Below, one piece after another: positions 1 to 8,449 of a DNA stretch of 64,000 nucleotides. Location of the stretch: the NCBI RefSeq assembly GCF_014646515.1, contig NZ_BMNK01000014.1, forward strand, positions 190,298-254,297, in the 5' to 3' direction. A model generated the notes under the pieces. The model had not been told where the DNA came from. It saw only the letters and a list, made by a program, of their open reading frames with translations, and did no database searches. This DNA comes from Nonomuraea glycinis. GTDB taxonomy: Bacteria > Actinomycetota > Actinomycetes > Streptosporangiales > Streptosporangiaceae. A program made the position numbers and the translations under genes. Position 1 is the first letter of the stretch; each line of letters starts with the position of its first letter.

Positions 1-501
1 GAGCCGTTCGCGGGGACGGGGTGGCGGAAGCGTTTCCATCGCCTGTCCGAGCCGTTTGCGGGCCCGATGCAACCGCACGCGAAAGGCGGCCGACGAACAG
101 CCGACGACCCGGGCGGCGTCCCTCGGGGACAACCCCTGCCACGCCACCAGGACGAGGATCTCCCGGTCGTCCTCCGGCAGCTCGGCCAGCGCGCGCAGCA
201 CGCCCATCCGCTCGGTGACCTCGTCGGCCACATCGCCCTCGGTCCAGGCGCGCAACTCCGCGCCGAGCGCCTCCCGCCGGGCCTGCGCCCGGACGTTGTC
301 CCGCAGCACGTTGCGCGCGACCCCGAGCAGCCACGGCAGGGCCGGCTCCGGTACGTCCTCCAGCCGCCGCCAGGCGATGGCGAAGGTCTCACTCACCACT
401 TCGTCCGCCACCTGCCGGCCCGCACGACTGACCACGTACGCCCACACACGTTGCCGGCACTCGTCGTACATGCCGGTGAACCGGTGCTCATCATCCGTCA
501 C
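1..501 (-). CDS. RNA polymerase sigma factor, ECF type (3' end off the window)
   Basis: About 167 codons are visible and no stop is reached before the window edge. From the GTG at 501 the product reads as a region-2 segment (start near TDDEHRFTGMYDECR, then VADEVVSETFAIAWRRL) followed by region 4 (LPEDDREILVLVAWQGLSPRDAARVVGCSSAAFRVRLHRARKRL). This is the layout of extracytoplasmic-function sigma-70 factors, which direct RNA polymerase to stress or surface regulons. The GTG start follows a GAAGGGG-like ribosome site, and an overlapping ATG is out of frame. No anti-sigma gene is visible on this side; one could lie beyond the window, where such partners usually follow. The family is clear and the regulon unknown. 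Confidence 0.85.
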   Translation of the reverse strand, partial: MTDDEHRFTGMYDECRQRVWAYVVSRAGRQVADEVVSETFAIAWRRLEDVPEPALPWLLGVARNVLRDNVRAQARREALGAELRAWTEGDVADEVTERMGVLRALAELPEDDREILVLVAWQGLSPRDAARVVGCSSAAFRVRLHRARKRLGQAMETLPPPRPRERL

Positions 502-642
502 CGCCCCGCCCCTTCGTCCCGGATGCGCTCTTCTGACACCAGGTAGTGGTCCGAGACATCCCGTTGTTACGCGGAAGACGGCTTTCGTCCGGCTCCCGCC
601 TCGATCCGGCGATCAAGGCGGGTCCCGATGGTAGGCCCAGCA

Positions 643-1839
643 CTACCCCCGCAGGGCGCGGCGGTCGGCCTTGAGCGGGTGGCTGAGCCGTACGGTGATG
701 AACTCGTTGTTGTCGGCCTTGCCGGGCGTGCGGCCGGAGGAGAACGGGAAGTTGTTGTCGTTGGCGATGATCAGCGTGCGGTCGTCGAGGAGGGCCACGT
801 CCTCGATCGTCTCGAACGGGAAGCGGAAGGTCTCGCCGAAGCCGCCGAGGCCCTTGGGATTGGCTACGTCGAGCAGGTCGGCCACGAGCGTCTTGTCCAG
901 CGCCCCGTCGCGGTCGCGGTCCCGGGTGTCGGCGAGGTAGATCCGCTTGACCTGGGCCGCGTCGCCCTGGGCGCCGTCCCGCTCGATGATCAGGAACCGG
1001 TGCCGGTCGACGGCGACGGCGTCGCCGATGGCGTGGTTCGCGGCGTCCAGCTTGTAGGCCCAGCGCTTGTTCGTGTAACGCTTCTTCCGTACGTCGAACT
1101 CGTACATCCGCAGCGTGCCCGCCGGGTCGCCGCTGACGGTGCCTTCGAGCAGCGGGTAGAGGCGCTTGCCGTCGACCGACTCGGCCATGCCCTCGAAGCC
1201 CTTGCTGCGGCCCAGATTGGGTTGGGCGCCGTTGAGGAACGGGTTCTCCGGAGCCTGTACGCCGGGCAGCGGCACGGGTGCGTCGAGCAGCTTGCCCGAG
1301 GAGGAGAAGTGCAGCACGAACGGGCCGAACTCGTCGCCGATCCAGTAGGTGCCGTCGGCGGCGCGGACGATCGACTCCACGTCGAAGTCGGCGCCGGTGA
1401 GCTTGCGGTCCTCGCGGGTCAGCGGGAAGGTGACGTGGCGGTCGGGGTCGCTCAGGTCGAACCCGCCGAGCACCTTCACCGCGCCGGTACGCAGGTCGGG
1501 CCGGACCTGGTGCACCCGGAGCAGGAAGTCGGCGCTGTTGGCCTTGGCGCCGAAGCCGTTGTCGGACAGCATGTCGTAGACGCCGCCCCCCCGGCGCACG
1601 ATGCCGCTGAACCCCTGTACGGGCTGCCCGGCGAAGGGCGGGGTGAGCCCGTTGACCGGCGTGGTGCCGAGGGCGGCGCCGGACGCCTCGCTGCCGGGGA
1701 CGAAGGTCTCGGCGGGGAGGGTGGCGAACCCGGTCAGGGTGGCCCTGCCGAACTCGCGGGGCTCGGGGGTGGCCGCGGCGGGGGCGGCGAGGCCGCTGAC
1801 CAGCGCGGCAGCGCCGAGGGCGATCAGTGCACGTCTCAT
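643..1839 (-). CDS. Secreted esterase-like / phytase-like beta-propeller protein
   Basis: The product has about 398 residues. It starts with a Sec signal peptide (MRRALIALGAAALVSG, cleavage near AAAT) and continues as one domain resembling the 'esterase-like activity of phytase' family (PF13449), with the typical GFSGIVRRGGGVYDMLSDNGFG and WIGDEFGPFVLHF segments. Such proteins are extracytoplasmic beta-propellers; phosphoesterase activity is inferred for the family and not shown here. I chose the ATG at 1839 because it directly precedes the basic signal-peptide n-region; an in-frame GTG three codons upstream is possible and neither has a strong ribosome site. It stands alone, divergent from the acyltransferase at 1950. 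Confidence 0.8.
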   Translation of the reverse strand: MRRALIALGAAALVSGLAAPAAATPEPREFGRATLTGFATLPAETFVPGSEASGAALGTTPVNGLTPPFAGQPVQGFSGIVRRGGGVYDMLSDNGFGAKANSADFLLRVHQVRPDLRTGAVKVLGGFDLSDPDRHVTFPLTREDRKLTGADFDVESIVRAADGTYWIGDEFGPFVLHFSSSGKLLDAPVPLPGVQAPENPFLNGAQPNLGRSKGFEGMAESVDGKRLYPLLEGTVSGDPAGTLRMYEFDVRKKRYTNKRWAYKLDAANHAIGDAVAVDRHRFLIIERDGAQGDAAQVKRIYLADTRDRDRDGALDKTLVADLLDVANPKGLGGFGETFRFPFETIEDVALLDDRTLIIANDNNFPFSSGRTPGKADNNEFITVRLSHPLKADRRALRG

Positions 1840-1949
1840 GCGCGGCACGCTAACCAGATCGGATTAATCGCCACAAAACACCAGGCATCTCCCCGAGGAA
1901 CATCCCCACGAGGCATGATCACTAGGAAGGAACGAGAGGAGCAACACCG

Positions 1950-2912
1950 GTGCCCACCCCCCTCGCCATACTCCGTGCGGACCCTCGGACGGCTGCCTGG
2001 CTGGCCGCCCTGGAGGCTGACGGCCCCCCGGACGTCGAGATCGTCCTGCCGACCCTCGAGCCCCTGCTGGACCTCGCCGTGCCCCACGAGGACGTCAACC
2101 CGCTCCTGGCGCTGGCCGGGGACCTGCGGGCCGACCCCGAGCTCTGGTGGCTGCTGCGGCGCTGCGTCCAGCGGCTGGTGCGCGGCATCGGGGCCATCGA
2201 CGACCCCTTCGAGCTGCCCTTGCTGCCGGACGAGCTGGGCGCGCTGGGCCGTTACTTCCACGCTTATGTCTTCATCGCGGCGCTGCCGTACGTGCGGGCT
2301 TATCACCGCGAACGGGACATCTCCGCCGAGGTCTCCCGGCGCACCCTCGCCGACCTCGGCCGCAACCTCGCCGTGCACCGCAGGCGGCACGGCGTCGGCG
2401 GCGTCCTCCATACCGCCTGGCTCAAGCTGCACTTCCGTGGCGAGGTCTACCAGTTAGGCCGGTTGCAGTTCCAGCGGGGGACCCTCGGCTCGCGCATGGG
2501 GGCGGCGGCGTCCCTCGGTCCAGGAGCCCCGGCCCTCAGCCTGCACATCCCGGACTTCTCCGGCCCGTTGACGCCCGCCGCCTGCGACGACTCGCTGGCC
2601 CGAGCCCGCGCGTTCTTCCCTCGCCACTTCCCCGAGGAGCCGTACACCGTCGCCACCTGCCATTCCTGGCTGCTCGACCCGCAACTGGCCGATCACCTGC
2701 CGGACAGCTCGAACATCGTCGGCTTCCAGCGCCGCTTCCGCCCCGGCTACCGGGACGAGCACGCCAGCGACGGGCCGATCGAGTTCGTCTTCGGCGATCC
2801 CGCCCTGCCGGTGGACGCGCTGACCCCCCGGACCACGCTGGAGCACGCGATCGTCGACCACCTGCGAGCCGGCGGCCACTGGCACACCGGCAACGGCTGG
2901 TTCCCGCTCTGA
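1950..2912 (+). CDS. Acyltransferase domain protein (N-acyltransferase N domain plus GNAT-like C domain)
   Basis: This 320-residue soluble protein resembles the two-domain actinobacterial acyltransferase family, with an all-helical N-terminal half (roughly 1-150, ending LGRNLAVHRRRHGVGG) and a GNAT-like C-terminal half (roughly 160-320, with LGRLQFQRGTLG, LSLHIPDFSGPLTP and CHSWLLDPQL). The substrate is unknown. The GTG start at 1950 has a good ribosome site (GAGAGGAG, 8 bases upstream). It is monocistronic and converges on the disrupted acyltransferase gene; a hairpin at 2934-2953 lies just past its stop. In other actinomycetes I recall this family near sugar-utilisation regulators, but here no such neighbour is adjacent. 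Confidence 0.7.
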   Translation: MPTPLAILRADPRTAAWLAALEADGPPDVEIVLPTLEPLLDLAVPHEDVNPLLALAGDLRADPELWWLLRRCVQRLVRGIGAIDDPFELPLLPDELGALGRYFHAYVFIAALPYVRAYHRERDISAEVSRRTLADLGRNLAVHRRRHGVGGVLHTAWLKLHFRGEVYQLGRLQFQRGTLGSRMGAAASLGPGAPALSLHIPDFSGPLTPAACDDSLARARAFFPRHFPEEPYTVATCHSWLLDPQLADHLPDSSNIVGFQRRFRPGYRDEHASDGPIEFVFGDPALPVDALTPRTTLEHAIVDHLRAGGHWHTGNGWFPL

Positions 2913-2933
2913 CAGCCGCCGCCTGGGGGCCTG

Positions 2934-2953
2934 CTGACCGCTTCTACGGTCAG
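2934..2953. terminator. Hairpin between convergent gene ends
   Basis: A perfect 7-bp inverted repeat (CTGACCG, loop CTTCTA, CGGTCAG) lies 21 bases after the stop of the acyltransferase-domain gene and 10 bases beyond the end of the disrupted acyltransferase-3 gene on the other strand. There is no clear U-tract, so it is a plausible bidirectional terminator only by position. Confidence 0.45.
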
Positions 2954-2963
2954 TGCTTCATGG

Positions 2964-3060
2964 TCAGTGGCCCCGCGCGGCCAGTCGCCGTCCGACGCGT
3001 TGCGCCGGAACCTCGACCAGCCGGTACGTCACCGCCGCGCACCCCAGCAGAGCGTCACCA
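2964..3060 (-). pseudogene. C-terminal remnant of acyltransferase-3 family gene (distal to the insertion)
   Basis: Read on the minus strand just beyond the tnpB element, this stretch gives LLGCAAVTYRLVEVPAQR, then VGRRLAARGH and a TGA at 2964-2966. That is the expected last segment of an OafA/YrhL-type acyltransferase (YRLVE-P-Q-GRRL). It is the missing end of the pseudogene at 4717-5367, whose reading frame breaks off after HPILLEIVDGLL...VTAVV. The first few codons next to the element read VVTL in a neighbouring frame, so a one-base shift also lies here. The identification rests on motif order, not on an alignment. Confidence 0.7.
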
Positions 3061-3071
3061 CACCCAACCGT

Positions 3072-3098
3072 TCACTGAGTTTCTAGGGTTCTCAGTGA
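3072..3098. repeat. Right-end hairpin of the tnpB element
   Basis: TCACTGAG (3072-3079) and CTCAGTGA (3091-3098) form an 8-bp perfect stem with an 11-base loop, and the left arm overlaps the tnpB stop codon. Imperfect palindromes near the ends are the TnpA recognition structures of IS200/IS605 elements. In TnpB loci the guide RNA scaffold runs through this end, so the guide would be copied from the flanking acyltransferase remnant below about 3060. Confidence 0.6.
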
Positions 3099-4457
3099 TT
3101 CGCCCGGTGTGGGCGAAGGTCCTCGTCTGATCCGGGCAGTGGGTGTCCGGTGCGGGGTTGACGTTTCACGGCCACCTGCCCCGCCAGGCGGGGTCTTACG
3201 GTCGGCTCCGCGTCCGTTTCGGGTCTCCGGGCCACTCCCGGCGACCGTACGCTCCACCATAGAAGCGAGGTTGCGTGCGGCGTTCTCGTCGCGGTCCATG
3301 GCCAGGCCGCATCCCTCGCAGACGTAGGTGCGTATCCGCAGCGGCAGTTTGGTTTTCACCGCGCCGCAGGATGAGCACGTCTTGGAGGAGGGGAACCAAC
3401 GGCTGGCCACCAGCAGTCGGCCGCCGTGCCAGGTGGTCTTGTAGGTGAGCTGGCGGCGGATCTCGCCGAAACCGGCGTCGGAGAGGGCGCGGGCCAGTCG
3501 CCGGTTGCGGATCATCCCGGCCACGTTGAGGTCTTCGACCACGATGGTGCCGTAGGTGCGTGCCAGGCTGGTGGTGAGCTGGTGGATGCCGTCGCGGCGC
3601 AGCGCCGCCACCCGATGCTCCGCCCGGTTGCGGGCGGCATTCGCCCGTAGCCACCGCTTCGAGGGTTGTTGCCGGGTGCGCCGGTCGGGGCCGTGTTTGC
3701 GGGAGGCCGCCCGCGACAGGCGGCGCAGCCTACGTGCGGCGGCGTTGAGGTGGCGGGGGTTGGGGACCGGCGGGCGTCCGTCGGAGAAGACCGCCAGCGT
3801 CTTGATGCCGAGGTCCACGCCGAGCACCGCGTCCGGCCGGGCAGGCGAGCCCTGCGCGCGTTCGGCGTGCACGGTGAAGCTGACGTGCCAGCGCCCCTCC
3901 CGCCACCGCACCGTCGCCGAAGCGATCCGCGCCCCGCCCCCGGCGAGCAGGCGGGCGAGTTTGCCGACCGGTTCGTGCGTTGTGATCCGGCCCACCACTG
4001 GCAGGACCACGTGGGTGTGGCCGTCCAGCCTGATCGTCCCGGTGGTGAAGCGCACCGACCGGGCCGTACGTCGTTTGGTTTTGAACCGGGCAAAACCCAC
4101 CTTGGGGCCCTTGCGCTTACCGCTGTTGGAGTCACGCCAGTTCGCCAGGGCGTCGGCCAGGCGGGCCAGCCCGCACGCGTAGGCTTCCTTGGAGTTGCCC
4201 GCCCACCATGGCGCCACTTCGTCCTTGACCTGGTTCCAGCGTTTGCGCAGGCCGTACATGGACCACGACAGGGCCGGGGTGAGCTGGTCGTCGGGGATGC
4301 CGTAGGAGCGTTCGGCCTCCCGCTGCGCCAGATTCGCCTTCACCTGCGCCAGGCCCCAGTTGAACGCCACCCGCACCGCCCCGCAGTGCGACGCCAGCAC
4401 GGCGGACTGGCGCGCGGTGGGGTCCAACGCGAAACGGTAGGCCTGCACGGCACGCAC
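3072..4457 (-). CDS. tnpB: RNA-guided endonuclease TnpB family protein
   Basis: The product has 461 residues from the GTG at 4457, chosen because AGGGAGGGG lies 7 bases upstream and the family starts like RAVQAYRFALDPT. An N-terminal helix-turn-helix/OB segment (AYRFALDPTARQ, CGAVRVAFNWGL) is followed by a RuvC core with all three acidic motifs: D in GVDLGIKT (about residue 215), E in IVVEDLNVAGM (about 310) and D in MDRDENAARN (about 400). The zinc ribbon CSSCG/CEGCG is intact. TnpB proteins are omega-RNA-guided nucleases that help retain IS200/IS605 elements. With TnpA absent, transposition would need help in trans. The basic Gly/Pro/Arg-rich tail beyond the RuvC-III motif probably overlaps the omega-RNA region, as is usual for these loci. 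Confidence 0.92.
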   Translation of the reverse strand: MRAVQAYRFALDPTARQSAVLASHCGAVRVAFNWGLAQVKANLAQREAERSYGIPDDQLTPALSWSMYGLRKRWNQVKDEVAPWWAGNSKEAYACGLARLADALANWRDSNSGKRKGPKVGFARFKTKRRTARSVRFTTGTIRLDGHTHVVLPVVGRITTHEPVGKLARLLAGGGARIASATVRWREGRWHVSFTVHAERAQGSPARPDAVLGVDLGIKTLAVFSDGRPPVPNPRHLNAAARRLRRLSRAASRKHGPDRRTRQQPSKRWLRANAARNRAEHRVAALRRDGIHQLTTSLARTYGTIVVEDLNVAGMIRNRRLARALSDAGFGEIRRQLTYKTTWHGGRLLVASRWFPSSKTCSSCGAVKTKLPLRIRTYVCEGCGLAMDRDENAARNLASMVERTVAGSGPETRNGRGADRKTPPGGAGGRETSTPHRTPTARIRRGPSPTPGESLRTLETQ

Positions 4458-4716
4458 GACAATTCCCCTCCCTGCGTATTCGAGAGTGTGTGCGAACGAC
4501 TCTACCAGCATGGCCGTACGTTAAGTAATTATTTGCATGCACATCGTGACGGCGAAGGGTGGGCGCACTGCGCCGCCCAGACCCGAAGCCGCAGGCTCCT
4601 CCAGCGCTTCGTCATGCCGCCCATCAGCTCGCAGACCACCGAGCCAACCCCATCACCACGGGACCGACCGCGATCACGCTGCAGAAAATCAGATAAAGAC
4701 TGACGAACACTGATAC

Positions 4717-5367
4717 GAACCACAGCGGTTACCAACCCCACCCGGTACGGCCAGGCGACCGACACCGGATCGGCGAGCAGCCCGTCGACGATCTCCAGCA
4801 GGATCGGGTGGATCAGATAAACCGAGTAGCTCACCATCCCGAGCCACGCCCACCCGGCCGGCACCCGGCGCTCGGCCAGCAGCATCCCGGCCGCGAAAGT
4901 CGCCCAGGCGGCCACCACCGTGATTACCCAGGCCCAGGGAAGCTCTGGCCGTGCCAGATCCCCGCGCCGACGGCCGCCACCGGCGCACTCCCGGCCAGCC
5001 CGCAGCCCACCAGCGCGATCACCGCCAGGACGGTCACCAGCGTGGCGTGCGCGCCCCGAGACAACGCAGCACCCCGCCCGCCGCCACGGCCACCACCACG
5101 GCCCACAGCGGGTAGAGCCGGAACGCGCGGCCGATCCAGAAGCCGGACACGGTGCCGCGACGTTCCAGCAAGGCGGGATGACGTAGCCGCTGACGAGGAA
5201 GAACGCCATGACGCCGTACATCCCGGCGTCGAATCAGGGGCCGGTGACTCCGCGCAGCTCCGGGTAGAGCGGGTCGAGCGCGTGCTCGTACAGGCGAGGC
5301 CGCGTAACCCGTCCAGCCAACCCAGCTGGCTCCGCGGACGCGCGTCCGGAAATGACCCTATTGTCAT
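4717..5367 (-). pseudogene. Acyltransferase-3 (OafA/YrhL-type) pseudogene, N-terminal part
   Basis: Fragments of a membrane acyltransferase are spread over several frames: the family hallmark WLDGLRGLA near the start at 5367, then YGVMAFFLVSGYVIP, then (shifted) SGFWIGRAFRLYPLW, then YSVYLIHPILLEIVDGLL. One in-frame TGA occurs where GP-W-FDAG is expected (about 5234), and at least two frameshifts follow. The coding sense ends at VGLVTAVV, where the tnpB element begins, and the tail reappears at 2964-3060. The intact enzyme would have O-acylated a cell-surface or secreted glycan. Damage beyond the insertion means the gene is dead even if the element leaves. Confidence 0.8.
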
Positions 5368-5388
5368 GGCCGAACGACCTCATCTTGG

Positions 5389-5419
5389 TTGACATCAACT
5401 ATTTGATGTCAGATAGTTG
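5389..5419 (+). promoter_or_regulatory. padR promoter with overlapping operator dyads
   Basis: A sigma-70-like promoter is visible: TTGACA (5389-5394), a 17-base spacer, then GATAGT (5412-5417). Inside the spacer is a perfect palindrome, GACATCAACTATTTGATGTC (5391-5410), extending to 9-bp arms at 5390-5411. A second dyad overlaps it: CAACTAT (5396-5402) and ATAGTTG (5413-5419). The ACAT/ATGT half-sites and position fit autorepression by the PadR protein encoded 27 bases downstream. Confidence 0.75.
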
Positions 5420-5445
5420 GTTCTGACTAAGAGGGGTGGGGTTCG

Positions 5446-6045
5446 GTGAAGAAGCGGAAGGTGGCCAACCCGCTGGCCCTGGCGGTGCTGGCCTGGCTGA
5501 TGAGAGAGCCGACGCACCCGTACGAGCTGGGCAGGCGGCTGCAGGAGAGCGGCCAGGACCGCAACATCAAGTACAACCGCGGCTCGCTCTACATGGTCGT
5601 CGAGCAGCTGCGCAAGGCCGGGTTCATCGCCGAGCAGGCCACCGTGCGTGACACCCAGCGGCCCGAGCGCACCCTCTACGCGCTCACCGACGAGGGCCGC
5701 GCCGAGTTCTACGACTGGATGCGGGAGCTGGTCAGCGAGCCGCAGCACGAATATCCCCGGTTCGGGGTGGCGCTGTCGCTGCTGAGCGTGCTCTCGCCCG
5801 AGGAGTCCGCCGAGCTGCTGCGGCAGCGGTCGCGGGCCCTGGACGGCGAGATCGGCCAGATCCGTGACCTGGTGCGCGGCGCGACCGAGCAGGGAGTGGG
5901 CTGGGTGTTCCTGATCGAGGAGGACTACCGGCTGGCCCTGCTGGAGGCCGAGCGCCGCTTCGTCGCGGGGCTGGTCGAGTCACTGGAGCAACCGGACTAT
6001 GTCCGGACTTGGCAGGAGTTCTTCGCCCGAGAGGAGAGACCATGA
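5446..6045 (+). CDS. PadR family transcriptional regulator
   Basis: This 199-residue protein has an N-terminal PadR winged helix (NPLALAVLAWLMREPTHPYELGRRL, YNRGSLYMVVEQLRKAGFI, then the wing TLYALTDEGRAEF) and a C-terminal helical dimerisation domain (about 100-190). PadR repressors usually respond to phenolics or drugs and control their own operon. The GTG start is supported by GAGGGGTGGGG just upstream. Its stop TGA overlaps the ATG of the next gene (ATGA at 6042-6045), so the hydrolase is translationally coupled and is its likely target through the operator at 5389-5419. Confidence 0.9.
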   Translation: MKKRKVANPLALAVLAWLMREPTHPYELGRRLQESGQDRNIKYNRGSLYMVVEQLRKAGFIAEQATVRDTQRPERTLYALTDEGRAEFYDWMRELVSEPQHEYPRFGVALSLLSVLSPEESAELLRQRSRALDGEIGQIRDLVRGATEQGVGWVFLIEEDYRLALLEAERRFVAGLVESLEQPDYVRTWQEFFAREERP

Positions 6046-6893
6046 CGATCGCGACCGAGACCGGTCACGTGACCTCCGCCGACGGCACCGTCATCGGCTA
6101 CCACCGGCTCGGCGCCGGCCCGGCGGTGGTGGTGCTGCACGGCCAGATGGAGTCCGCGCACAGCCACCGGCAACTGGCCGAGGCCCTGGCCGGCACCCAC
6201 ACGGTCTATCTGCCCGACCGCCGGGGCCGTGGGCTGAGCGGCCCCTATGGCGCGGGACACGGCGTCGAGCGCGAGGTCGAAGACCTGGCCGCGGTCCTGA
6301 CGGCGGCGCACGCCCACTGGGTCTTCGGGGTCAGCGTCGGCGCCCTCGTCGCGCTCCGCGCCGCGACCACGCTGGCGGCCGTCCGCAAGGTGGCCGTGTA
6401 CGAGCCGCCGCTGTTCGCCGACGGCCCCGCGCCCACCGACTGGGTGGCCCGCTACGAGCGGGAGATGGCCGCGGGCAGGGTCGCGGCGGCGCTCGTCACC
6501 GCCATGCGGGCGGCGCGGATGGGGCCGTCGATCTTCCGGGCCATGCCACGGCCGCTGCTGGAGCTCCTGACCGGCCGGATGCTGGCGGCGCAGGACGGCA
6601 AGGCCGGGCCGGGCGACGTCACCATGCGGATGCTCGCGCCGACCCTGCGCCAGGAGGCGGCCCTGGTCGCCGAGCTGGCGCAGAGCCAGCGGAACGTGCC
6701 CGCGGACACCCTCCTGCTCGGCGGCGGCCGGAGCCCCGCCTACCTGAAGGCCGCGCTCGACGCCCTGGAGCGGGCCATACCGAAGGCCAGGCGGGTCGAG
6801 TTCGCGGGCCTGGACCACGGCGGCTCCGGCAACACCGACCTGGGCGGCAGGCCGGAGCGGGTGGCGGACGAACTACGCCACTTCTTCACCTGA
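6042..6893 (+). CDS. Alpha/beta hydrolase, coupled to padR
   Basis: The product has 283 residues from the ATG that overlaps the padR stop, preceded by GAGAGGAGAG. It is an alpha/beta hydrolase fold: oxyanion segment VVVLHGQMES, nucleophile elbow GVSVG (about residue 96), and a C-terminal GLDHGG that supplies the catalytic histidine. It resembles the small actinobacterial hydrolases that follow PadR or TetR regulators, often detoxifying esterases or lactonases. The substrate is unknown. Regulation is probably by PadR derepression. Confidence 0.8.
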   Translation: MTIATETGHVTSADGTVIGYHRLGAGPAVVVLHGQMESAHSHRQLAEALAGTHTVYLPDRRGRGLSGPYGAGHGVEREVEDLAAVLTAAHAHWVFGVSVGALVALRAATTLAAVRKVAVYEPPLFADGPAPTDWVARYEREMAAGRVAAALVTAMRAARMGPSIFRAMPRPLLELLTGRMLAAQDGKAGPGDVTMRMLAPTLRQEAALVAELAQSQRNVPADTLLLGGGRSPAYLKAALDALERAIPKARRVEFAGLDHGGSGNTDLGGRPERVADELRHFFT

Positions 6894-7017
6894 CAAACCA
6901 GGCGCACACCATCCCGAACGGCGGCGCTTGGCGAAGGTCGGCGCCGTCGCGCTCATCGGTGCGGGGCGGATCGGCGCGGGTCCCGCACCGATCACTGATC
7001 TCCGCGGCGGCCTCGGC

Positions 7018-8397
7018 TCACATGTTGATCATGTGGCCGGCCAGGCCGTGGATCGCCTCCTTGACCGCCTCGCCGAGGGTCGGGTGGGCGTGCACGTTAC
7101 GGCCGAGCTCGTGCACCGTGAGGTCCCACTGCTGGGCCAGCGTCAGCTCGGGCAGCAGCTCGGTGACCTCGGGCCCGATCAGGTGGGCGCCGAGCAGCTC
7201 GCCGTGCTCGCCGTCGCTGAGGATCTTGACGAACCCGGTCGGGTCGCCCAGGCCGTGCGCCTTGCCGTTGGCGGTGAACGGGAACTTCATCACCTTGACG
7301 TCATAGCCCAGGTCGCGGGCCTGCGCCTCGGTGTGCCCGAAGCTGGCCACCTGCGGCTGGCAGTAGGTGGCGCGCGGGATCATGACGTAGTCGAGCTCCA
7401 TGGTCTCGGCCCCCGCGATGGTCTCCGCGGCGATGACGCCCATCGCCTCCGCGGCGTGGGCCAGCATGAGCTTGGCGGTGACGTCGCCGATCGCGAAGAT
7501 GTGCGGCACGTTGGTGCGCAGCCGGCCGTCGACCGCGATGGCGCCCCGGTCGGTGAGGGCGACGCCGGTCTTCTCCAGGCCGTAGCCGTCGACCCGCGGC
7601 TGGAAGCCGATCGCCTGCATGACCTTGTCGGCCTCGAGCACCTGCTGCTGCCCGTCACGGGAGACGGTCACCTTGACCGAGGAGCCGGTGTCCTCGATGT
7701 TCTCGACGCGGGTGGAGGTGAGCACCTCGATGCCGAGCCGCTTGTAGCGCTTGGCCAGCTCGGTGGAGACCTCCACGTCCTCCAGGGGCACGACCCGGTC
7801 GAGGAACTCCACGATCGTCACCTTGACGCCGTAGTTGTGCAGCACGTACGCGAACTCCACGCCGATCGCGCCCGCGCCCGCGATGATGATGCTCTCCGGC
7901 AGCTCCTCGGCGAGGATCTGCTCTTCGTACGTCACCACCCGCTCCGACAGCGACGTGCCGGGGATCAGCCTGGTGGTGGCGCCGGTGGCGATGATGCAGT
8001 TGTCGAAGGTGATCGTCTCGTCGTTCACCTGCAGCGTGTTGGCGTCAAGGAAGGTGCCGCGGCCGTCGTACTCCTTGATGGAGTTCTTCTTCATCAGGTA
8101 GTGGATGCCCTTGACCCGGCCGTCGGCCACCTTGCGGCTGCGCGAGAACGCCGCGCCGTAGTCGAAGGTGACCTCGCCGCTGATGCCGAAGGTCTTGGCC
8201 TCATGGTTGAAGATGTGGGCCAGCTCGGCGTTGCGCAGGAGCGCCTTGGACGGGATGCAGCCCACGTTCAGGCAGACGCCACCCCAGTATTTCTCCTCGA
8301 TGACCGCTGCGCGCAGGCCGAGCTGGGCGGCGCGAACCGCTGCCGTGTATCCCCCCGGCCCCGCGCCGAGAACGACGACGTCATAGTGAGTGCTCAT
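7018..8397 (-). CDS. lpdA: Dihydrolipoyl dehydrogenase (E3)
   Basis: The product has about 459 residues from the ATG giving MSTHYDVVVLGAGPGGYTAA, which matches the usual start of actinobacterial Lpd; an ATG four codons upstream is also open. It has an FAD-binding GAGPGG, the redox disulphide CLNVGCIPSK, a NAD-binding GAGAIGVEFA, a second FAD motif (FAIGDV) and the C-terminal dimer-interface histidine HAHPTLGEA. It reoxidises dihydrolipoamide of the 2-oxoacid dehydrogenase complexes and can serve the E1/E2 operon at 41.2-44.8 kb, which has no E3 of its own. It is monocistronic. Confidence 0.95.
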   Translation of the reverse strand: MSTHYDVVVLGAGPGGYTAAVRAAQLGLRAAVIEEKYWGGVCLNVGCIPSKALLRNAELAHIFNHEAKTFGISGEVTFDYGAAFSRSRKVADGRVKGIHYLMKKNSIKEYDGRGTFLDANTLQVNDETITFDNCIIATGATTRLIPGTSLSERVVTYEEQILAEELPESIIIAGAGAIGVEFAYVLHNYGVKVTIVEFLDRVVPLEDVEVSTELAKRYKRLGIEVLTSTRVENIEDTGSSVKVTVSRDGQQQVLEADKVMQAIGFQPRVDGYGLEKTGVALTDRGAIAVDGRLRTNVPHIFAIGDVTAKLMLAHAAEAMGVIAAETIAGAETMELDYVMIPRATYCQPQVASFGHTEAQARDLGYDVKVMKFPFTANGKAHGLGDPTGFVKILSDGEHGELLGAHLIGPEVTELLPELTLAQQWDLTVHELGRNVHAHPTLGEAVKEAIHGLAGHMINM

Positions 8398-8449
8398 GAG
8401 TCGGACCATATCGCTCGCCCAGGTGCGCGCTTGACCCTCACCCCTGTGG

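Larger units (their letters stand above)
3059..4717 (-). mobile_element. IS200/IS605-superfamily (IS1341-type) tnpB-only element
   Basis: The limits are inferred from where the interrupted acyltransferase reading frame stops (about 4717) and resumes (about 3059), giving an element of about 1.66 kb. It carries only tnpB; no TnpA Tyr transposase is present. The right end holds an 8-bp hairpin at 3072-3098. The left end has a subterminal ATCAG/CTGAT repeat (4688-4714). CACTGA occurs at both ends. No terminal inverted repeats or target duplication are evident, as expected for this superfamily. Bases 4458-4687 hold no gene. The exact ends need comparison with an empty site. Confidence 0.7.

Noticed and set aside
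3666..4703. Plus-strand frame across tnpB
   Set aside because: It is antisense to tnpB, whose RuvC motifs and zinc ribbon are intact on the minus strand.
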